A stretch of 64,000 nucleotides of DNA, from NCBI GenBank assembly GCA_028095005.1, contig CM051463.1, forward strand, positions 60,798,251-60,862,250. The letters run 5' to 3'. The notes beneath the pieces were generated by a model, which was not told the origin of the DNA, searched no databases, and saw nothing but the letters and a program-made list of their open reading frames with translations. Origin of the DNA: Rhynchospora pubera. Its lineage: Eukaryota > Streptophyta > Magnoliopsida > Poales > Cyperaceae. Numbering within the stretch: position 1 is the first letter of the stretch; each line of letters starts with the position of its first letter. A program made the position numbers and the translations under genes. This document shows positions 1 through 11,906 of this stretch, piece by piece.

Positions 1-194
1 GGATTCAAGGTGAACCAAGAGGAACAAAGCTTCGTTAGAGACCATAGGTATGGCTCAACAATCCTTCTTATAGGAATATATGTGATTGTGATGCAAATAT
101 AATATAGGAAAGTTAGCGATAATAAGAACGATCTTAGATGTTATCGGTTAATAAAAATTTTAAAATTACCCGATTCGCATCATGAAATCCTTCA
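1..194 (+). repeat. 5' LTR, 3'-terminal 194 bp only
   Basis: This stretch is identical to 7341-7534. It ends in CA, directly before the primer-binding site. About 1.6 kb of this LTR must lie left of the window, judging from the 1,795-bp 3' LTR. Confidence 0.95.
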
Positions 195-196
195 AT

Positions 197-208
197 TGGT
201 ATCAGAGC
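197..208 (+). other. Primer-binding site for initiator tRNA-Met
   Basis: TGGTATCAGAGC begins two bases after the LTR end. It is the standard plant copia sequence complementary to the 3' end of initiator tRNA-Met, where minus-strand DNA synthesis is primed. Confidence 0.95.
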
Positions 209-1791
209 ATTAGGTTCTTTATTATCGCTAATTAGGCTATTTTATTATGTAATTTTATTACATAAGTGCTTAGTTAATTGTTCTTTTGTGTTGCGGTTCT
301 AAAATTCGAGCTGAATTTTTGTTACATGCTTTGCAATATTGTTATTAGATTACTGGTTGATTATTTTTGTAATTTCTAAAATTCTTACTATTGTAAAAGA
401 AGTTTAGAATAGGATAATTATATAGATCAAGGTTTTTGGACAGATCTATGATGTTAAACAAAAATAAGAAAAATAGCGCGTTGCTGGATTTTTCCAGCAG
501 CAGTAGCAGTTTTTGCTGAAATTAAAATAACGATTTCTCTCAAATGGATTATCGTATTTTGATGAAACCAGTTTCTAAATTTAGATATTGAAGTCTAGTT
601 TTTAAATAATAAAACTTTCCTATACAAAAGTTTTATGGAATTTCGTCACAAAGGCAAAACAGCAACAGTGCGCAGTTTTTCTGTGACAAGAACAATAACG
701 GTTTGAGTTTTCTTTTAAATGTTTAAAAGATTATTTTTCAAACTATGGTGCAAATCGTAACAGAGAATTATAAATCATTTTTCTGGGATTTAAATGATTT
801 AGAGAACCGCAATTGCATAAGAAATGGAAATTAACTAAAAGGTACAAAATAGTGCATCGGTATGCAATTCCTATTCTAATTTTGTTTTGCAGGGAACCGA
901 GTTTGTATGTCTCATTTCAATGCCTTGTGTGATGTAAATTTTGATGTGATGTGTTTGTTTGATTGTAAGCAAGTTTAATAAGTGTTTATTAATTAGGCAC
1001 AAAAGGCAATTTATGTATAGGATGCCTTTATTTATTATTTACATCATATGCATTGTGAGAATGAGATGGGTTCCTAATACTTGCACTTAGCAAATTTTAT
1101 TTTGAAAGGATTCATAATAAAGTTTGGGGCAGCATATTTATTTTATATGCAATTTTTCATCCAATGGTGCAAGAAGACAAAACGGTGGATGAAGAGAAGC
1201 GCAAGAGGCATACAAACTCACAAATGTTTTGTGATTGTGTTATGTGATGTGCTTTATGATTATATGTGAATGATATGTTAGGATAGGTATGGGTGTATGG
1301 AAACATGACCTACCAAACTATAGTCACATTTGAATTGTCCAATGAAAAATTAAGTATTTTTCCTTCTTATTTTATCCACTTTAAGCTAAAGATTATTGAG
1401 ATGCATGAGTGTAATCTTTAATCTTTAGAAATCGTGGAATGTGTTCGGATATATTATCAGGCCATTGATAAGTGGATTAAATGTGAGGCATTTGATACAT
1501 TTATTTTATGGAGATAATATAGCCAAGCATATTGACCAATAAAATAAGTTTGCTTAAAGAGCAATCAAGATCTAGGCTTGAAGTCTCGGGAAAATCGTTT
1601 AATAAGAAAATTTTCTTAATAAACAACAAGAGTCATAAAGTTTAGAAAATTGCAAATGATTGCAAAAGTTTTCTAAAAGGTTATGATTAGTAAAGGATTA
1701 CTTACCTTGATTTTATATTTCGGATGAGTTCGATTTATTTATGATGGGATCTTGAATATACTGCATAATGGACAAATTTTAAATATGTAGT
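209..1791 (+). other. Copia untranslated leader
   Basis: Roughly 1.6 kb of AT-rich sequence lies between the primer site and gag with no credible coding frame. It ends in a pyrimidine-rich, splice-acceptor-like tract ending in AG at 1841, just before the likely gag start. A spliced gag message is therefore possible but not shown. Confidence 0.6.
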
Positions 1792-2622
1792 ATGAAATTT
1801 TACATAAATATTAACATGAAATCCTTTAATTTATTTTATAGAATGACAAACAATGTACTTATCCGATCCATACTCGAAAAGTTTTCTTTGGAGAATGATG
1901 GTTCTAATTTCCTTGATTGGGAATTGAAACTCCAACTTATCATCAGGTCGGAGGATCTTGTTAATGTATTGGAGGAAGATGCTCCAGTACTAAGTACAAA
2001 TCCCTCTGATGAAGAAAAGACCAAATCTGAAAAGTACCGCAAGGACGAACTGAGCGTTCAAGGTCTCATGTTGGCAAGTATGGCTACTGAACTTACTAGA
2101 AAGTTCATAAACAATACTCCAAAAGAGATAATCGAACGTCTCTCCAAGATGTTTCTGGAGAATGCTCGTAAAGAGCGTTCAAAGATCACCTTAGCTTTCA
2201 CAAGGTGTAACATGACAGAAGGGTCTTCTGTCAACCAACATATGTTGAAAATGTTGGGTTACCTTGAGAAATTGGAGAAGCTAAATGCTCCAATGCATGC
2301 TGACTCTGCTGAGGATATAATCATTGGTTCATTGCCTCCATCTTACAGAGATGTAGTCATGCATCTTCACTTGCGTGAAAAGGCAATGACCCTGGATGAG
2401 ATCCATCAGACTTTGAAGCAAGCTGAGGCCGATATGAACAGACATAAGGGAGAGAAGAATGTTCTTGCGATCTCACAGAATGACAAGAAAGTTCAAAAAG
2501 GAAAAGGCAAAATGAAGATATCTAAAAAGAACAAGGGGGAATGGAGAAGCTCAAGCGAGCACCTCCAAAGGCAAAAAGAAAAATTCGCCAACTCCGCAAA
2601 CCGAGTGCTATTATTGTCATGA
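1792..2622 (+). pseudogene. gag: Copia gag (nucleocapsid precursor), frame broken at the zinc knuckle
   Basis: The frame encodes a gag polyprotein of the UBN2 type, which packages element RNA into virus-like particles. The open frame starts at 1792, but the in-frame ATG at 1843 is the likelier start: it begins with residues typical of the family (MTNNVLIRSI) and follows an AG. The frame ends after a lysine-rich segment without its zinc knuckle. The knuckle (C-X2-C-X4-H-X4-C, with Cys codons from 2606 to 2647) is in the next frame. One extra base, plausibly in the five-G run at 2535-2539, would explain the shift. Defective as it stands. Confidence 0.9.
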
Positions 2623-3523
2623 GTTGGGACATTTCAAGGCGAATTGTCCAAAGTACAAGGCTGACTTAAACTCAGGCAAAATAGAGCGGAAGCGTCCCAA
2701 GGTTCCGAAAGGTATCTATGTTATTGAGATTAATTTAACCACATCTATTCATGATTGGGTAATTGATACTGGATCATGTGCTCATATTTGTGCAAATATG
2801 CAGGCACTAATGAATAGAAGACATCTCAAGAGAGGAGAAGTCACTTTGAAGGTGGGCAATGGTGTTAGTGTCTCGGCATTGGCCATTGGCTCAATAAATC
2901 TTCATTTATCTAGTGGTTTAATAATTAATTTGAATAATGTTTATTATGTTCCATCTATATGTAAGAACATTATATCTGTGTCATGTTTGGACAAAGATGA
3001 TTATGTCTTTACCATTTCAAACTCGTGTTTGAGTATTGCAAAAGATGGAATTTTCTATGCAAATGCTACTGTTCATGATGGTTTATATTTGCTAGAAGTG
3101 AATGATAAACATGTTCTAAGTATCAATAACAAAAGACTCAAAGTATCTCATGAAAATAACACTCTCTTATGGCACTATCGTCTTGGTCATATAAATGAGA
3201 AACGTATTAAGAAGTTACATGATAGTAATCTTCTTGGTCTCATGGATTGCGATGCAATAGAGACATGTGAATCTTGTTTAGTTGGTAAAATGACTAAGAA
3301 ACCATTCAAGAAGAAAGGTTCAAGGGCGAAAGACTTGTTGGAATTGATACATTCTGATGTATGTGGTCCAATGAGAACAAGTGCACGAGATGGTTTTAGG
3401 TACTTCATTACGTTCATAGATGACTATAGTCGTTTTGGCTATGTTTATCTAATGAAGAACAAAAGTGAATCTTTTGACAAGTTCAAAGAATTCAAGAATG
3501 AAGTTGAAAATCAACTGAAGTAA
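2564..3523 (+). pseudogene. pol: Copia gag zinc knuckle, protease and N-terminal integrase
   Basis: Frame 2 carries the CCHC knuckle (2606-2647). The aspartic protease follows, with its active-site DTG (WVIDTGSCAH, near 2756), and cleaves the polyprotein. Then comes the integrase zinc-binding HHCC region (WHYRLGH ... CESCLVGK) and the first two catalytic acidic positions (LIHSDVCGPM and ITFIDDYSR). A stop at 3521-3523 interrupts integrase. The remainder continues in frame 3, so a one-base insertion near 3517-3519 is the simplest cause. Confidence 0.92.
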
Positions 3524-3526
3524 GAG

Positions 3527-4430
3527 AATTAAGATTTTACGAACTGATCGTGGTGGAGAATACTTGAGTAATGAATTTGGTACATATCTGAAAGAGTGTG
3601 GTATCATACCACAATTGACTCCTCCAGGAACACCTCAGTGGAATGGTGTATCGGAAAGGAGAAACAGAACATTGCTTGATATGGTTCGATCAATGATGCG
3701 CCAAACAGAATTGCCTCTTTATTTTTGGGGACATGCATTGCTAACTGCAGCTTACACACTGAATATTGTTCCATCTAAATCTGTCGAGAAAACTCCGTAT
3801 GAGTTGCGGACAAGAAAAACTCCTGACTTGTCTTTTCTCAAGATTTGGGGTTGTGAGGCTTACATCAAACGATTGATGTCAACCAAACTAGAACCCCAAG
3901 CAGAAAAATGCTTCTTTATAGGTTATCCGAAAGAAACAAAAGGATACTACTTTTGGCACAAGACAACAAATAGAATATTAGTTGAAAGGGGTGCAATTTT
4001 CTTAGAGAAAGAATTTCTCGAAAGAATCAAAAGTAGTGGGAGTAGTGTAATGCTTGAGGAAACTCAAGAAACACTACAAGACCTCGATCAGGTCATGGAT
4101 GACAACCATGTAGATCGAAGTAGCCCAACCATAGTTCCGACGGCTAGTGGGAGCATTAGTGTACATGTTCCTCAACCTATTGAGGAAGAGGTTCACGAAT
4201 CACCACATGGTGTTCAATCGAGTATTGAACTAATTCCACAAGAGATTGTGCAAAAGGTTCGAGGTACTCAAGATGAACATGAAGAGCCACAAGAACTAAG
4301 AAGGTCAACAAGATCTAGGAAGAAGCCTGATATGCATCTAGGACTTCATGAGATCTTGGTAATGGATATGGATGATCCAAAGACCTTTGAAGAAGCAATG
4401 AAAGAGAAGACTCAAAATCATGGTATTTAA
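3527..4430 (+). pseudogene. pol: Copia integrase C-terminal half and start of reverse transcriptase
   Basis: Frame 3 resumes integrase with RTDRGGEYLSNEF and reaches the catalytic glutamate in the WNGVSERRNRTL motif. The copia-type C-terminal FIGYPKETKGYYF block follows, then an acidic linker and the beginning of reverse transcriptase (DDPKTFEEAMKEK). The frame stops at 4428-4430. The next recognisable residues (LLLAIAA, then QMDVKTAFLNG) belong well inside reverse transcriptase. By recall of the family layout, roughly 70 codons covering the fingers motifs are missing between about 4400 and 4436. The enzyme would be inactive. Confidence 0.9.
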
Positions 4431-4435
4431 GTCAA

Positions 4436-5368
4436 TTATTACTAGCCATTGCTGCATTTTATTATGAAATATGGCAAATGGATGTCAAAACAGCATTCCT
4501 TAATGGGAATTTGGAAGAGGATGTGTACATGACACAACCTCCTGGTTTTGAAGATCCAAATAATGGCAGTAAAGTATGCAAACTTCAAAGGTCCATTTAT
4601 GGATTGAAGCAAGCATCAAGGAGTTGGAACAAGCGCTTTGATGAAGAGGTTAAACGCCTTGGATTTATTCAAAGTAAGGAAGAACCTTGTGTATACAAGA
4701 TGGTAAGTGGGAGCTATGTACTTTTCTTGGTCCTGTATGTCGATGACATACTATTGATAGGCAACTTTATTCCCTTAATGGAGCAAACAAAAATTTCATT
4801 GAAAGAGATTTTCTCAATGAAAGACTTGGGTGAAGCTCAATATATCTTAGGAATCAAGATATGTAGAGACAGGTCACGTAGACTCATTGGCTTAAGTCAA
4901 CGTACATACATTGACAAAGTGTTGAAACGATTCAACATGGAAAATTCCAAGAAAGGAAATGTGCCAATGAGTCAAGGTGTAAAACTTAGCAAGTCTCAAC
5001 GTGCTATGACACGTAAAGACATTGATACCATGAAGAATGTAGAATATGCTTCTGCAATTGGTTCTATCATGTATGCTATGGTTTGTACACGACCTGATGT
5101 CGCGTATGCTCTAAGTATGACAAGTCGTCATCAAGCCCATGCAGGTCTTGCACATTGCAGTGCGGTCAAGAATATCTTTAAGTATCTTAAAAGAACTAAG
5201 GATAAAATTCTTGTGTATGGAGGGACAAGGGAACTCGTTGTAGAAGGCTACAGCGATGCGAGTTTTGCAACCGATTATGATGATAAAAAGTTGCAATATG
5301 GATATATATTCATTCTGAATGGAAGCGCTGTTAGTTTGAAAAGATTCAAACATTTAGCAAACAGCTGA
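4436..5368 (+). pseudogene. pol: Copia reverse transcriptase palm domain and RNase H start
   Basis: Reverse transcriptase continues with DVKTAFLNGNLEEDVYM, the SIYGLKQASRSWN motif and the catalytic YVDD (LYVDDILLIGN, near 4736). RNase H begins with its first catalytic aspartate (GYSDASFATD). The frame then stops at 5366-5368. Beyond it, 5369-5478 holds degraded RNase H words, and the central part that should hold the DN-G motif is deleted. N-terminal fingers are also missing (see the preceding piece). Confidence 0.92.
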
Positions 5369-5478
5369 CTCAAGCATCCAATCAGAATTGATGGTTGTTG
5401 CTAAAGCCAACGAAGTAAATGTTTGATCAAGAAGTTCAATGAGGAACTTGACGTGGTTCACACCACAAGATCAAACAT

Positions 5479-5664
5479 ATGGATAGAAAGTACTTTGTCA
5501 TTCAGGACTTTATAGAAGATGGTAAAATAAAATTGTTAAAGGTGGACACGGATGGTAACACAGTAGATCCGCTAACAAAGCCTTTATCTCAAGCCAAAAG
5601 TGAAGTTCACTTTGATTCCATGGGTTTGAAAACACATGGAGAGTGGATAGAGATAACAGAATGA
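5479..5664 (+). pseudogene. pol: Copia RNase H C-terminal tail
   Basis: A short open frame holds the C-terminal signature of copia polyproteins, VDPLTKPLSQAK followed by a GL-containing tail. It ends about 75 bp before the polypurine tract, as expected for a pol terminus. It is separated from the upstream RNase H frame by a deletion and stops. Confidence 0.88.
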
Positions 5665-5728
5665 GTCAAAAGGCAACTCTAGTTTTAAAGTTAATACATA
5701 AGAATGTATAAGAAGTAACTTTAAGAAC

Positions 5729-5739
5729 AAGTGGGAGAT
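5729..5739 (+). other. Polypurine tract
   Basis: AAGTGGGAGAT lies directly before the 3' LTR start (TGTTGGAATTG). It is the plus-strand DNA primer in copia replication. Confidence 0.85.
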
Positions 5740-7534
5740 TGTTGGAATTGTGTTCTAAAAGTTATCTTATGGTGATTACTTTTATATGTTATATTTATGA
5801 ATTGGATGTTATTACATTTTGTTCCATGAGTTTATATTCGTATTTAGAAGTGTTCAAGAAGATGCTCTTGGTCTTGAACCGCAGAACTCTAAATAAAATG
5901 AATATATATCTCTAAAATGTTCACATGTCTTGGATATTAGCATGAACACTAATATGCCATACAAGACTGTCGTGTTGATTAAAAGTACGTTGTAGTTCTG
6001 TAAACGTTGATAAAGGATTATCATTTAATAACACGAGTATATGAAAAGTTTCATATATTGAACAGACCTAATTGATAAAAATATTATATGGATTGTGTTT
6101 GTGTCATTAATATTTTTATCGTGTCATTAATTCTAAGATTGATATGATATATTTTCACATAAGAAATATGCAACGTGATTATTACTTAAAGCCATTTGAA
6201 GCTTGTGGTGATAAAAGTAATAGTTCTTTGTATATAACTTGTGTAGGAGGGAAATATATATGTCAATAGCTAATTGCCACTCATGAATTGAGGAATGATA
6301 TTATAAAGGGCCCCTTGGTAAAGTAAGATTATAAATGGATCCAATATATAACTGAAGTGCAGTTATAATTATATAATCCTACTTATTGGAGACCAAGAAA
6401 AGATTATAATACGAAGATGACACAGCCCTACTTTGTATAATAATCATAATATCATATGGCAAGGAATAGACACAAGTAATGTTAATAACATTACTAGAAG
6501 GATCGTGTTTCGTAAAAGGATTTGCTAAACATCTATATTATTTGGGTAGCTGTAATGTATGCTAGAGTACCGCTTACAGTTTATGGAATAAAATATTTTA
6601 TTCCATTGCCAACATAATATGGATCCTCAATATAGGTCACACCAACTGAATGGGAAACAAGAAATATATTTTCTATGTACAAGGTTTCATGTTGTATGAA
6701 ACAAAGTGTACAAATAGAAAATTATATCACATGACGTGATTAACTAGCAAGGAATAAATTTATTAAGATGTGAATATTATGAGTATAATATGTGTTTCAC
6801 ATAATATAATAATATATGAATATTATTATAGAGTGCATAAATTTATTTAAAGCCCAAGCCCAAATATTTTAACAAATGAAGAGAGAAAGAAGGTTTTAAA
6901 TTCGGGTCAGAATTTGAGCCAACTTTAAACTGACAATTAGTATAGCAAATGATAACTAAATTGGACAAATGATATATGAAAATTATAGCCCTGGAAGTGT
7001 AGAATCCAATGGTTCAAGTTTCATGTCGTTTGGAGTTTTCTACAGAGAGTTATCAATGTTTTAGTGCTGCAACGTCAGAAATTAAAGTGCTGTTTTAATT
7101 TCTGATTAGTGGCTTTGAATGCTATACGAATTTGAAAGGTTTATTCTGATGTTTTAAAGGTAAAACAGATCAGAAAATTTGAACAAAAGTAAGTCTTCAT
7201 GTGTTGAAGCTTTAGCTTTCTCATCCTCAAAATATTTGTTAAAATATTCTATCGATTAAGCAATCGATCAAGACACGGGTGGTGGAGCTAGGTGTTGACG
7301 GGGAATTCGCTAGCACGGATTCAACTGTCATTCTTGTTTCGGATTCAAGGTGAACCAAGAGGAACAAAGCTTCGTTAGAGACCATAGGTATGGCTCAACA
7401 ATCCTTCTTATAGGAATATATGTGATTGTGATGCAAATATAATATAGGAAAGTTAGCGATAATAAGAACGATCTTAGATGTTATCGGTTAATAAAAATTT
7501 TAAAATTACCCGATTCGCATCATGAAATCCTTCA
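5740..7534 (+). repeat. 3' LTR of the copia element, 1,795 bp
   Basis: It starts TGTTGG after the polypurine tract and ends TTCA. Its last 194 bp equal bases 1-194 exactly. No coding frame is evident. The length is long for a copia LTR but within the known range. Confidence 0.93.
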
Positions 7535-8060
7535 CACTATAAGGTAGGGAATCCGTCGGAGCAACAAACCACAGCAAAATCTCGAGTCTCACCCCTGTCT
7601 AAGTCGCCCCAGCCAAGAGAGAAGAGCAAAAAAGTAGATCCCGATCTGCTGGAGAGAGAAAAGTGGAAAAATGGAATGAAAGATGGGCTCCTCCCAAGAT
7701 GGAAGGAGTCTAAATACTCCTTTTCCCTCTCCTGGACAGCTGGGACACGTTTTCCCTTGATTTCGGGCGGAAATGGGGGCTTCCAGATGGGGAAAATGCC
7801 TCCAGAACGCTGCCAGAACACTTTCCATGTATAGCAATTCGGACCGAATTCAGGGGAATTCGGACCGAATTGATGTCACTGGATTTTCAGGAGAGAGGTA
7901 TGCGCAGGAATTCGGTCCGAATTGAAGGGTATGGTTCGCGAAACGTCTTGATTCGAGCGGGGCTGCTTCATTGGGCTGAGTCGGGGCTTGGTCTAGGCTA
8001 GGAATGAGTCATCTAGCACCTGAATTGCTGCTTTCCTTGTTGATTTTCTTAGATTCCTAC
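7535..8060. repeat. GC-richer repeat-like segment with three near-palindromes
   Basis: This segment is clearly less AT-rich than its surroundings and looks like host repeat DNA, perhaps an LTR remnant, into which the copia element inserted. AATTCGGACCGAATT occurs at about 7832 and 7856, and its complement form AATTCGGTCCGAATT at about 7909. No protein domain is recognisable in either strand's short frames. Confidence 0.4.
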
Positions 8061-9336
8061 AAATAAGAACAAAGTGCAAAAGGCAGTGCCAAATCTGGCA
8101 AAGAAAGGCAAAAACAGCAATAAATCAAAGCTTTAGTCACGATTTCGATGTAAAGTCTGATCAAAATAGCAATATAAATGTGAGATATCACCAAAACAGC
8201 CGCTGTGAAAAAACAAAAAAGTAAAAAGCAAAAAGACAAAAAGCAAAAAGCAAATATCGGCAAAAAGAAAAAACAACCGGCGACAAATGGAAATAAACAA
8301 AGGCTAATAGCAGCAATTGAAATGCCGTTATAGGACTGTGCTATAGCGGCAATGCCAATGCCGCTATAGCTGTGCTCTTATTAAAAAAATGGTGTTGTTT
8401 TGTTCTATTTAAAATTGTTAAGGGTAATTTTATCTTTGTTAAAAATTTTCCGAGGGTTGACATACCATTTAAATTGATTTTTCAAATCAAATAAACTGGA
8501 TTTTAATCCTAGAGTAATTCTATGGTGGATATAAATTTTAAACTGGATTTTAATTCTAATTACTTATCTATGCTTATAATTTAAATTGAACAATCTTGAT
8601 ATAAAATCGATTATATTTTGAGCCCACAACATAATTTGCCTTCATCTTTATATATTGAATTATCGACTGTATATTAATTTTTATGCAATATAAAACTGAT
8701 TTTATGTTTGATAAAATATTTTATTTTTAAGAACGGTTGTAAATTTAAAAACATTTAATAAAATAGATTTTTCATAAAAATATATCATATTATTTTCATG
8801 AAAATGATGTACATAAATTATGAACGACGTCGCTTGTTCAATTGTAATAACCAGCCTATTCTATTTCGGACATTTTCCTTTATTTATAGTAATTTTTCAT
8901 GTTTAAAGGTGGGTTTGGAACGATCACCAATAATTTTTCATGTTTAAGAATAAAATAGGATTAGTAATTTCGAGTAAAAAATATTATTTAGAATAATCAC
9001 CAATAAGTTTTTTGAAGATTCAGAGTGTTTATTTTTAAATGGTTCAACATCCGGAATAAATTTTCATTCTTAGTGTGTTTGGGTCATTTTTAAAATCATA
9101 ATTAAGAAGTTGTTGTGACCGTTTTTTTTTATTTGGATTAAAAAAATGGCCAAAACACAATAGGAATAAAAATTCATCCTAAATTTAGACCACTTAGAAA
9201 TAACACTTTAAAACTCTAAAAAAATATATTTTTGATTGTTTGAAAATAATATTTTTTTTACTCCGAACAACTCATCGTAATTTTATTCTTAGACCATCCA
9301 AACTCGCCCTAATTTGCTCTACTTCTATCTTTTAAT
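8061..9336. other. Intergenic AT-rich DNA, no gene seen
   Basis: Purine-rich simple sequence (about 8090-8280) and a small repeated GCCGCTATAGC-type motif (8320-8375) are present. Otherwise there is only diffuse A/T-rich sequence without a credible frame. Confidence 0.5.
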
Positions 9337-9339
9337 ATT

Positions 9340-9468
9340 GGGTGTGTTTGGATATAGGAAGAAGGAATAAAAAAAATTATAAACAATCCAAATTCTTCAC
9401 AAAGTTACACACTTCCCAATACTTCTTCCCACTTCTTCCCTTCTTCCCACACCTATCCAAACGAAGCC
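9340..9468. mobile_element. Tourist-like MITE (129 bp), TSD ATT
   Basis: Ends are GGGTGTGTTTGGAT and ATCCAAACGAAGCC, flanked by ATT at 9337-9339 and 9469-9471. The interior shares the phrases TATAAACAATCCAAA and CACAAAGTTACACACTT with other copies in the window. A 3-bp duplication and a GTTTGGAT end suit PIF/Harbinger-derived MITEs. Confidence 0.8.
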
Positions 9469-10981
9469 ATTGTATGGTAGTATGGTACATTGTTAGTTGT
9501 TCACATATCCTTCTTTTCTTAAGAGCAAAAAATCAGATTGCCAATTACCGAGATGTTTTTTTTATCATGTAAGAATAAAAAAAAAAAAACCGATCGTGTA
9601 GATAGTTATTTGATCATTTTAATTACCCAAAACATTGTATGTTTTTTTTATAAAAAGGAACAACCGTAGGCAACCCGAATGCATTACTAACATCTCACAT
9701 TGTAAAAAGATAATATTTGATCATTTTAACAGTAAAAAAATATATTTGTATATGTTTTCGAGGGATTAGCATTGGATGGGTACATACAAATTTGAAGAAA
9801 GTATTTATACTGCAACAAAAAAAAAATCAAGGTCTCAATAAAAAAATAATTTAATACATGAAAATTTTAAAAAAATTACAGATAAGAAAATTTTACATAT
9901 GTGATGTATTTTCAAAATAAAAAATAATTATTATTTAAAAAAAATTCATATGGGGTGTGCTATATGTGCACAACTAATTCGCGCAACAATTTTTATCTAT
10001 TTTGATGAGTGCACAACCAATCCAACGATAAATTTTTTTCTATATTGAACTACAAATTAAACGATAAATTTAAATGATCAATGGTTAAAAATGTGTAGAG
10101 TAAAAGTATTGTTTACACTTTTAATGATGATTGTTTACACGATAAATTTAAACGATCAATTGTAAGTAACGGGGATGGGATAAAGAAACAAAATTTTAAG
10201 GGAAACATGAGGACGACGAGAGGACCAGAGCCAACTCAGCAGTGATGAGAACAGGAAAAAAAATCCATTTTTTTGGATGAAAATGGAAGGGAATTTTTTT
10301 TTTTTTGAGAAATCTCCCATAAGAACCATTTTGTTATTTATCCTAGGCAAAATCGGATATAAATCTCTCTAATTTTCTCTATTCGGAAATAAACCCCTAT
10401 AATCTTTGAAATCAGATATAAACCCTTATAATTTAATTTTAGTTAGACATAAACCTTTTTAGTTATTTTTATTCATATTTTATATTGAAAAAAACCATAA
10501 TTTTAACATTATGACTAAAATACCCCAAACCGATAAGCTCTGTTGCCATACATCCTTGCATCTCCTCTCCCTTTCTCTGCATTTTTTAGAGAACACACTC
10601 AGTTTCGTGACTGATGTGATATTATTAATGCTAAATATCAATTTGAGGTTTGATTAGCACATTTGCTTTGCGAATCACGGAAGGAGAAGGGGATTTAACT
10701 ACTTTGCAGCTCCTACTCATGATATATTGCAGCATCTGCATATATAGTACTACATGCTTACACGCAGGTTTGCTTTACACAAGCTCTCAACAAGGAAGCA
10801 TCAATAGAGGTTTTTGCTATAAGAACTCACACATAATATGCTGTCAAATATTAAGCAATAACTCTTTATTAATTCAATCACTAATAGAGAATAGTCCGAA
10901 ATTATTTTAAATAGAAATTTACACCCCTAAAATTTTAATAGAAAGAATTAATTATTTTTTTAATAAGAAGAAAGTTCTTAC

Positions 10982-11202
10982 GCGGTTTATAAAGAGATAC
11001 ACTCTCTCTCCTTCGTACCGGTTTTATAACCGGGTAAGAAAGCTTCTTACCCTTTTATAAAATGGGTACGAAGGCTTCTCTCTCCTCCTTTATTTATTAT
11101 AAAGTAGAACATTCTCTTTCCTTTTTACCCGTTTTATAACCGGGTAAGAAGGCTTCTTACCCTTTTATAAAACGGATAAAAAAGCTTCTCTCTCCTCCTT
11201 AC
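10982..11202. repeat. Two tandem ~110-bp palindrome-containing units inside the MULE
   Basis: Each unit carries a GGGTAAGAA ... TTCTTACCC hairpin between TTTTATAACC/TTTTATAAAA stretches and ends with CTTCTCTCTCCTCCTT. The two copies differ by a few percent. Confidence 0.75.
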
Positions 11203-11214
11203 CATTTATAATAG

Positions 11215-11500
11215 TTAATTAAGTAATAATAATTAATAATAGTTAATTAAGTAATAATTAATAATTACGGTAATATTTATAATTATTAATAATTGATAAT
11301 AGTTATAGTAACAATAACTAGTAAATAATAATAATAATCGTAAAATTATAATAATAACGATATTCAATAATAGTTATTATAATAATGATAATAATTAATA
11401 ATAGTTTAATTTTTTATAATTTATAGTTAATAATTAATAATAATTTTTATTAAAATTAATAATTATTAATAAAAGTTAATAATAATTACACCATTAATAG
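11215..11500. repeat. TAAT/AATAAT low-complexity tract
   Basis: About 280 bp of almost pure A/T made of imperfect TTAATAATAGT repeats, within the Mutator-like element. Confidence 0.8.
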
Positions 11501-11906
11501 TTGCTAACCTTAATATTAACTTCAATATACCGCGCCAAACAACATTTACTAATTTTAAATTAGCACTAACAACATAAGAGAAGTTTTACGAATTAGCAAA
11601 ATAGTTCCAAGGAAAAACTTTCCGAAGAGATTTAGAAAGAGAAAAGTCAAAATTCCTGGTTTGGAAAGATCAATCGATGGAGGAGAGACAAATAGGGAAG
11701 ATGAATTGTCTAAGGTCAAAGTCATTTCAGTCATAATATTAAAATTTTGAGCTTTCTATTTAAAATATGAATAAAAATAACGAAATGGGTTTATGTCAAA
11801 ACAAACTTGAATTAGAAGGGTTTATATCCAATTTCAAAAATTGGAAGGGTTTATTTCTGAATAGAGATGATTAGAGGGGCTTATATCCGATTTTGCCTTT
11901 ATCCTA

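Larger units (their letters stand above)
1..7534 (+). mobile_element. Ty1/copia LTR retrotransposon, defective, 5' end cut by window edge
   Basis: The window opens inside the 5' LTR. The order is 5' LTR remnant, tRNA-iMet primer site, about 1.6 kb of leader, gag, protease, integrase, reverse transcriptase, RNase H, polypurine tract and full 3' LTR. Integrase before reverse transcriptase is the copia order. The reading frame is broken after gag and inside integrase, and pieces of reverse transcriptase and RNase H are missing, so the copy cannot encode its own proteins. The 194 bp of 5' LTR in view match the end of the 3' LTR base for base. The host duplication cannot be tested because the left flank lies outside the window; the five bases after the 3' LTR are CACTA. 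Confidence 0.96.
10346..11897. mobile_element. Non-autonomous Mutator-like element, 1,552 bp, 9-bp TSD
   Basis: The first ~150 bp reappear inverted at the far end. Both termini read GGCAAAATCGGATATAA inward and are followed by matching TTTATTTCYGAATAGAG and ATTTTTATTCATATTTTA stretches. A perfect 9-bp duplication, TTTATCCTA, flanks the element (10337-10345 and 11898-11906). Long inverted ends with a 9-bp TSD are diagnostic of Mutator-like elements. No transposase frame is visible. The interior holds a tandem pair of palindromic units and a long TAA/TAAT-rich tract. It lies directly upstream of the J-domain gene, where Mutator elements often insert. Confidence 0.93.

Noticed and set aside
7535..8060. 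Possible protein-coding gene on the minus strand
   Set aside because: Two overlapping 82-94-codon frames have no domain and look like LTR-type repeat sequence.
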